Assembly (NCBI RefSeq): GCF_910577125.1
Contig: NZ_CAJTMN010000024.1
Coordinates: 1 to 25,559, forward strand
Origin: an uncultured Rikenella sp.
Lineage (GTDB): Bacteria > Bacteroidota > Bacteroidia > Bacteroidales > Rikenellaceae
Direction of reading: 5' to 3'
DNA: 25,559 nucleotides
The position numbers and the translations under genes were made by a program. Under the pieces are notes generated by a model. It saw nothing but the letters and a program-made list of their open reading frames with translations. It ran no database searches and was not told the DNA's origin. Positions within the stretch are counted from its first letter, which is position 1, and each line of letters opens with the position of its first letter. Shown here in pieces: positions 21,743 through 25,559 of the stretch.

Positions 21743-21811
21743 GTTGGGTTTTCGGCGGGCGCGCTTGGGTTATCTGCCTCATATTAGCGCGCCGCGCCTG
21801 AAAATCCCAAC
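21743..21811. repeat. Large inverted repeat in extragenic element
   Basis: GTTGGGTTTTC (21743-21753) faces GAAAATCCCAAC (21800-21811) with one unpaired base, and inside it GGCGCGC (21758-21764) faces GCGCGCC (21787-21793). The loop is about 22 nt. No ORF of note lies here. Confidence 0.5.
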
Positions 21812-21845
21812 CCAACAAATAGTCCGGGATTTGGGCTGCCGGCAG

Positions 21846-21978
21846 CTTTAGGATGCGTGAGCATCCTCTAAAGTTTGGCTTCGCCTTCCTCCTCGCCGCT
21901 CAGCAATTGGCAAACTTTGTTTGCATTGCTCTCGCTGGCAGCGTCGGTTTTCTGGTTCTCTTTGTTCACAAAGAGAAC
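21846..21978. repeat. Cluster of three hairpins
   Basis: The first is GGATGC-GTGA-GCATCC (21851-21866) with outer CTTTA/TAAAG. The second is AGCAAT plus GCAAAC paired with GTTTGC plus ATTGCT (21902-21930), with a 2-nt bulge. The third is GTTCTCTTTG/CAAAGAGAAC (21955-21978), loop TTCA, followed by AGTACCCTC, a word also seen after H1 hairpins at 260 and 6492. No gene is seen from 21620 to 22102. Confidence 0.5.
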
Positions 21979-22102
21979 AGTACCCTCCCGGGCAATGAAA
22001 ATATATGGTCAAGGAAATCGGCTGTCAGTGAATCGGTAAAAAAAGATTAACTTAGCCACTTCAAATAGCATACCAATCACCCATTCGAAAAAGAGAGAGT
22101 CA

Positions 22103-25100
22103 ATGAGCAGTTTTGGTAAACGCAGCCTGTGGGGCGGCTGGATCGTTTTCGCGATCGCCAGCCTCACCTACCTGCTGACCATGGAGCCCACCGCCAGCCT
22201 GTGGGATTGCAGCGAGTTTATCGCCACCAGTTACAAACTCGAAGTGGGACACCCGCCGGGAACGCCCTTCTTCTTCCTGATCAACCGGTTGGGAGCGATC
22301 TTCGCCGGCGATCCGACCCGCGTGGCGGCCGCGATCAATGCCTTGTCCGCGCTGGAGAGCGGCTTTACGATCGCTTTCCTCTTCTGGAGCATCGCCCACC
22401 TCGGGCGGCGGATGTACCGCAAGGAAGAGAGTGAACTCACCGACGGCCAGAGCTGGGCTGTAATCGGGGCAGCGGCGATCGGATCGTTGGCATATACCTG
22501 GACCGACACCTTCTGGTTCTCGGCGGTCGAAGCAGAGGTGTATGCCTTGTCGTCGCTCTTTACGGCCGTCGTGTTCTGGGCCATCCTCAAGTGGGAGAAC
22601 GTCGCCGACCGGCCCGGGAGCAATCGGTGGCTGGTGCTCATCGCCTATCTGATGGGGCTCTCCGTGGGGGCCCATATCCTGAACCTGCTGGCGATTCCGG
22701 CCATTGTCTTCATCTACTACTTCAAGAAATTCCCGGGCAGGCCGAAGGCCGACCTGTGGAAACCGGGCGTCGTCTCGGTGCTCCTGACCGGAGCGTTCTA
22801 TATCCTGACCCCTACGGTGGTCTCGATCGGGGCGTTCGTCGACCGGATCTTCGTGAACGGCTTCGGGTTAGGAATCAATAGCGGACTCGTGACGTTCGTG
22901 GTGCTCTTGCTGTGCGGCCTCGGCTGGGGTGTGTGGCGGACGCAGCAGCGCGGACAGGCGGGGTGGAATACCATCCTGCTCTCCACGGCCATGGTGATCG
23001 TCGGGATCTCGACCTACGGCATCGTGCTGATCCGCGCCGGGATCAACCCCCCGATGAACAGCAACAACCCGAGCGACCCCTATTCGCTGCTCTCGTTCCT
23101 CAACCGGGAACAGTACGGCAGCCGGCCGCTGATTTACGGTGAAAGCTACGCTACACCGCGGGTCGGAACGGAGTTCAGTTCGTCCTATTTCGTGGACGAA
23201 AACGGGCGCTATAAACCGGTGGAGAGGGTCGTGGGCTACGAGTACGACGGCAATGCCGGAATGCTCTTCCCGCGCATGTACAGCACAGAGGCGAGCCATG
23301 TGCAGGAGTACAAACGATGGGCCGATATCAAAGGGCGGAAAGTCCGGGCCGAGGACGGCACCATGGTGACCGTGCCGACCTTCGGCGAGAACCTCAAGTT
23401 CTTCTTCGCCTACCAGCTCAACAACATGTACTGGCGGTACTTCCTCTGGAACTTCGTGGGGCGGCAGAGCGACATTCAGAACAACTCGATCATCGACGGA
23501 AACTGGATGAGCGGCATCCGACCGCTCGACGAGCTCTACCTCGGGCCGCAGGACAATCTGCCGTCGGAGGTGGCGGCCAACCGGGGGCGGAACCACTACT
23601 ATTTCCTGCCGTTTATCTTGGGGCTGATCGGCTTCTTCTATCAGCTCAAACGCGACGGGCGGAACTTTCTGGTGGTCTTCTTGCTCTTTTTTATGACCGG
23701 GCTGGCCATTATCCTCTACCTGAACCAGACGCCGCTGCAACCCAGAGAGCGGGACTATGCTTATGCCGGATCGTTCTACGCTTTCGCGATCTGGATCGGG
23801 CTGGGAGTGCTGTGGGTGTACGACCTCTTGCACCGCAAGGCGTTTAAGACCAATGGCCGGGTGGCGGCTGCGGTGGCATTCGTGCTCTGCGCGTCGGTGC
23901 CGACGGTGCTGGCGGTACAGAACTGGGACGACCACGACCGGAGTCATCGCTACGTGGCGCGCGACATGGGGTATAACTACCTGACGAGCGTGCTGCCCGA
24001 CGGGATTATTATCGACTACGGGGATAACGACACCTTCCCGCTGTGGTACAACCAGGAGGTGGAAAACGTGCGGCCGGATGTGCGGGTGATGAACTCGTCG
24101 TACATCGGCGGCGACTGGTACATCGACCAGATGCGGATGAAGGCCAACGAGTCGGAACCGATTCCGCATTCGCTGCTGCGCGAGAAATACTATGGCGATG
24201 CGGTGGGGCAGTTCCTGATCCGCGAGGTGGACAAGCCGGACGGCACACCGTGGACGGCGAAGGAGGTGATGACGGTGGTGAACAGCAACGATCCGCGGAC
24301 GCGGGTGATGGTCGATCGGGCCGGAACGATGATGGATATCGTTCCGGCACGGCGGATCGCAGTCCCTGTCGATAAAGAAAATGTGATCAAAAGCGGTGTC
24401 GTCCGGCCGGAGGATGCGCACCTGATCGAGGATACGATCTATCTGGAGATCAGCCCGAACAAATCGGTGCTCTCGGCGGGCGAGATGGTTTTCCTCGACC
24501 TGCTGGCCTCGAACGACTGGACGCGGCCGATCTACTTCACTTCGGCGGCCGATCTGCTGAAGTGGGGGCTGGTGCGCTATGACGGGCAGGGCAAGTCGTG
24601 GTCTTATCTCCAGCAGGACGGGATGGCTTACCGGCTGGTGCCGATCAAGTCGCCGATCGAACGCTCGTTCGGCATCGGACGGATCGATACGGAGACGCTG
24701 TACGACAACCTGATGAATCGTTATCGGTACGGTAATGTCGGCGATCCGCGGGTCTATGTGGATGCGTTCGTCACGAATACCTTTGCGGCGTCGCAGCTGC
24801 GTTCGTCGTTCGCCCGGCTGGCCAACGCGCTGACGGCGCAGGGCGATACGACGCGTGCGGTCGAGGTGCTGGACAGGGCGATGCGCGAGATGCCGCTGGA
24901 GCAGCTGAGGATGGACGATATGGTGCCTTATCTGGTCGAGGCGTACTACAAGGCGGGGGCGTATGACAAGGGGAATGCCCTGGCGCGGCAGGCGGCAACG
25001 ATTCTGACCGAATACGTAGACTATTACGACCGGTTCCGGGGGGCTAAGAAAGCGTTGGTCGAAGACGAGGCGTTGGATCGTTTGCGGACGCTGTACAATC

Positions 25101-25174
25101 TCTACCTGATTGCAGGTCAGCATCGGCAGGAGGAGATCGTTGCGATGTGCGAGCCCTATTTCGGAAGCATCTGA
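22103..25174 (+). CDS. DUF2723 / GT117-like multi-pass membrane protein
   Basis: 1023 residues. The N-terminal half is a polytopic membrane domain beginning WGGWIVFAIASLTYLLTMEPTASLWDCSEFIATSYKLEVGHPPGTPFF, the hallmark start of DUF2723 (GT117), with about ten or more hydrophobic segments up to residue 600. PLQPRERDYAYAGSFYAFA and YGDNDTFPLWYNQEVENVRPDVRVMN are further family landmarks. The last 150 residues look TPR-like (FARLANALTAQGDTTRAVEVLDRAM). The family is related to eukaryotic TMEM260, a protein O-mannosyltransferase, so a role in protein O-glycosylation at the membrane is inferred, not shown. It is monocistronic, with a strong terminator. Confidence 0.9.
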   Translation: MSSFGKRSLWGGWIVFAIASLTYLLTMEPTASLWDCSEFIATSYKLEVGHPPGTPFFFLINRLGAIFAGDPTRVAAAINALSALESGFTIAFLFWSIAHLGRRMYRKEESELTDGQSWAVIGAAAIGSLAYTWTDTFWFSAVEAEVYALSSLFTAVVFWAILKWENVADRPGSNRWLVLIAYLMGLSVGAHILNLLAIPAIVFIYYFKKFPGRPKADLWKPGVVSVLLTGAFYILTPTVVSIGAFVDRIFVNGFGLGINSGLVTFVVLLLCGLGWGVWRTQQRGQAGWNTILLSTAMVIVGISTYGIVLIRAGINPPMNSNNPSDPYSLLSFLNREQYGSRPLIYGESYATPRVGTEFSSSYFVDENGRYKPVERVVGYEYDGNAGMLFPRMYSTEASHVQEYKRWADIKGRKVRAEDGTMVTVPTFGENLKFFFAYQLNNMYWRYFLWNFVGRQSDIQNNSIIDGNWMSGIRPLDELYLGPQDNLPSEVAANRGRNHYYFLPFILGLIGFFYQLKRDGRNFLVVFLLFFMTGLAIILYLNQTPLQPRERDYAYAGSFYAFAIWIGLGVLWVYDLLHRKAFKTNGRVAAAVAFVLCASVPTVLAVQNWDDHDRSHRYVARDMGYNYLTSVLPDGIIIDYGDNDTFPLWYNQEVENVRPDVRVMNSSYIGGDWYIDQMRMKANESEPIPHSLLREKYYGDAVGQFLIREVDKPDGTPWTAKEVMTVVNSNDPRTRVMVDRAGTMMDIVPARRIAVPVDKENVIKSGVVRPEDAHLIEDTIYLEISPNKSVLSAGEMVFLDLLASNDWTRPIYFTSAADLLKWGLVRYDGQGKSWSYLQQDGMAYRLVPIKSPIERSFGIGRIDTETLYDNLMNRYRYGNVGDPRVYVDAFVTNTFAASQLRSSFARLANALTAQGDTTRAVEVLDRAMREMPLEQLRMDDMVPYLVEAYYKAGAYDKGNALARQAATILTEYVDYYDRFRGAKKALVEDEALDRLRTLYNLYLIAGQHRQEEIVAMCEPYFGSI

Positions 25175-25195
25175 TTCTCGGAAAATGCTTAGCGA

Positions 25196-25230
25196 GCGCC
25201 TTGAAGATATATTTTCTTCAAGGCGCTTTT
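25196..25230 (+). terminator. Intrinsic terminator after the DUF2723 gene
   Basis: GCGCCTTGAAGA (25196-25207) and TCTTCAAGGCGC (25215-25226) form a perfect 12-bp stem with a 7-nt loop, followed by TTTTCTAT. It begins 21 nt after the stop codon. Confidence 0.9.
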
Positions 25231-25284
25231 CTATGGAGTTTTAGGATTTTCTGCGCACGGACAGCGAACGGGTGACAGAGTAGG

Positions 25285-25319
25285 GTAGAGGCTGCCAGTG
25301 GAAATGCGAGAGCATTTCC
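25285..25319. repeat. Extragenic repeat: shared 14-mer and GAGA-loop hairpin
   Basis: The 14 bases at 25285-25298 (GTAGAGGCTGCCAG) occur as the reverse complement at 802-815. They are followed by GGAAATGC-GAGA-GCATTTCC (25300-25319), an 8-bp stem with a GNRA-type loop. Confidence 0.6.
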
Positions 25320-25334
25320 CCGTCCACGGGACGT

Positions 25335-25457
25335 GGGGCCTGCCCGGCCCGAGGGCAGTTTCAGGCGGGTCAAAGCTCACCCGCGCGCGACAGCTGGAGA
25401 AGGAAATCATCCAAACGCGAGATGCGCGTTTGGATAAGATTTCCGTCAGCGCGCGGG
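25335..25457. repeat. Composite palindromic repeat unit H1-H2, copy D
   Basis: H1 here is TGCCC-GGCCCGA-GGGCA, in which the stem pair that is G:C in copy B has become C:G. After about 43 nt comes H2: GGAAATC (25402-25408) / GATTTCC (25438-25444) outside and ATCCAAACGCG (25409-25419) / CGCGTTTGGAT (25425-25435) inside, loop AGATG. Confidence 0.75.
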
Positions 25458-25485
25458 AAAAGCATTTAAAGTGGCAGAGTTGTAG

Positions 25486-25559
25486 CGGGCCGAAGCCTGC
25501 GGGTGCCCAAACGAGCAACGCGAGTTGCGGGCCTCCCGCTGGGGGAGGCTCTCGGCCCG
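25486..25559. repeat. Long hairpin at the window end
   Basis: CGGGCCGA plus AGCCT (25486-25498) pair with AGGCT and TCGGCCCG (25546-25559), one base bulged. Inside sits GCAAC-GCGA-GTTGC (25515-25528) with a GNRA-type loop. The element may go on beyond the window. Confidence 0.5.

Noticed and set aside
22868..25123. A 751-residue open frame on the minus strand
   Set aside because: It mirrors the DUF2723 gene, has a low-complexity R/H/V-rich composition and no motifs.
1..25559. tRNA, rRNA, insertion sequence or integrase genes
   Set aside because: No tRNA cloverleaf, rRNA segment, transposase or integrase motif was seen on either strand, so the island's mobility mechanism cannot be read from this window.

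Overview
The window looks like a chromosomal segment from a fairly GC-rich member of the Bacteroidales, probably Rikenellaceae/Alistipes-like. The evidence is several Bacteroidetes-type promoters (TTTG at -33, TAnnTTTG at -7, for example at 8002-8032 and 5485-5516) and Bacteroidetes-typical families: DUF4837 lipoprotein, DUF2723/GT117 membrane protein, the long PurF form, DUF6922, and a FISUMP-domain remnant. The genus is an inference.

Left housekeeping block (822-6130). A minus-strand pair (radical SAM protein, DUF4837 lipoprotein) diverges from a tight plus-strand run: polysaccharide deacetylase, MgtC/SapB protein, GT4 glycosyltransferase and YqaA-like membrane protein. The elongation factor P gene follows, with its own promoter and a strong terminator.

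Defence/accessory island (about 6796-15083), visibly more AT-rich from 8200 on. It holds an AAA_14-DUF4143 ATPase with a frameshifted tail; a restriction-modification pair in which one polypeptide carries a PD-(D/E)XK-like nuclease motif and an N6-adenine methylase, followed by a two-TRD specificity gene split by one base at a G6 tract (architecture of BcgI-like type IIB systems); a DUF6922/AbiEii toxin-antitoxin remnant with a perfect operator palindrome but a truncated toxin; a broken GT32 glycosyltransferase; an intact ABC-type ATPase plus TOPRIM nuclease pair (RloAB/AbiL/PARIS-like logic, with a Cys4 insertion); and a TPR-like 3' fragment at the island edge.

Right housekeeping block (15126-25174). 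It holds a Wzz chain-length protein (minus), a stand-alone LytTR regulator, a PurF-type amidophosphoribosyltransferase with a long hairpin in its leader, RmlA, RecO convergent with a TlpA-like thioredoxin across a shared terminator, and a 1023-residue DUF2723 protein. Wzz, LytTR and RmlA point to surface polysaccharide assembly.

Gene-free spaces at 1-821, 6200-6795 and 25231-25559 carry one family of composite palindromic repeats. Copies differ in sequence but keep their hairpins through compensatory changes. A different hairpin-rich, gene-free stretch lies at 21640-22000. The most interesting items are the BcgI-like system with its possible G-tract switch, the ATPase-TOPRIM pair, and the covarying repeat family.
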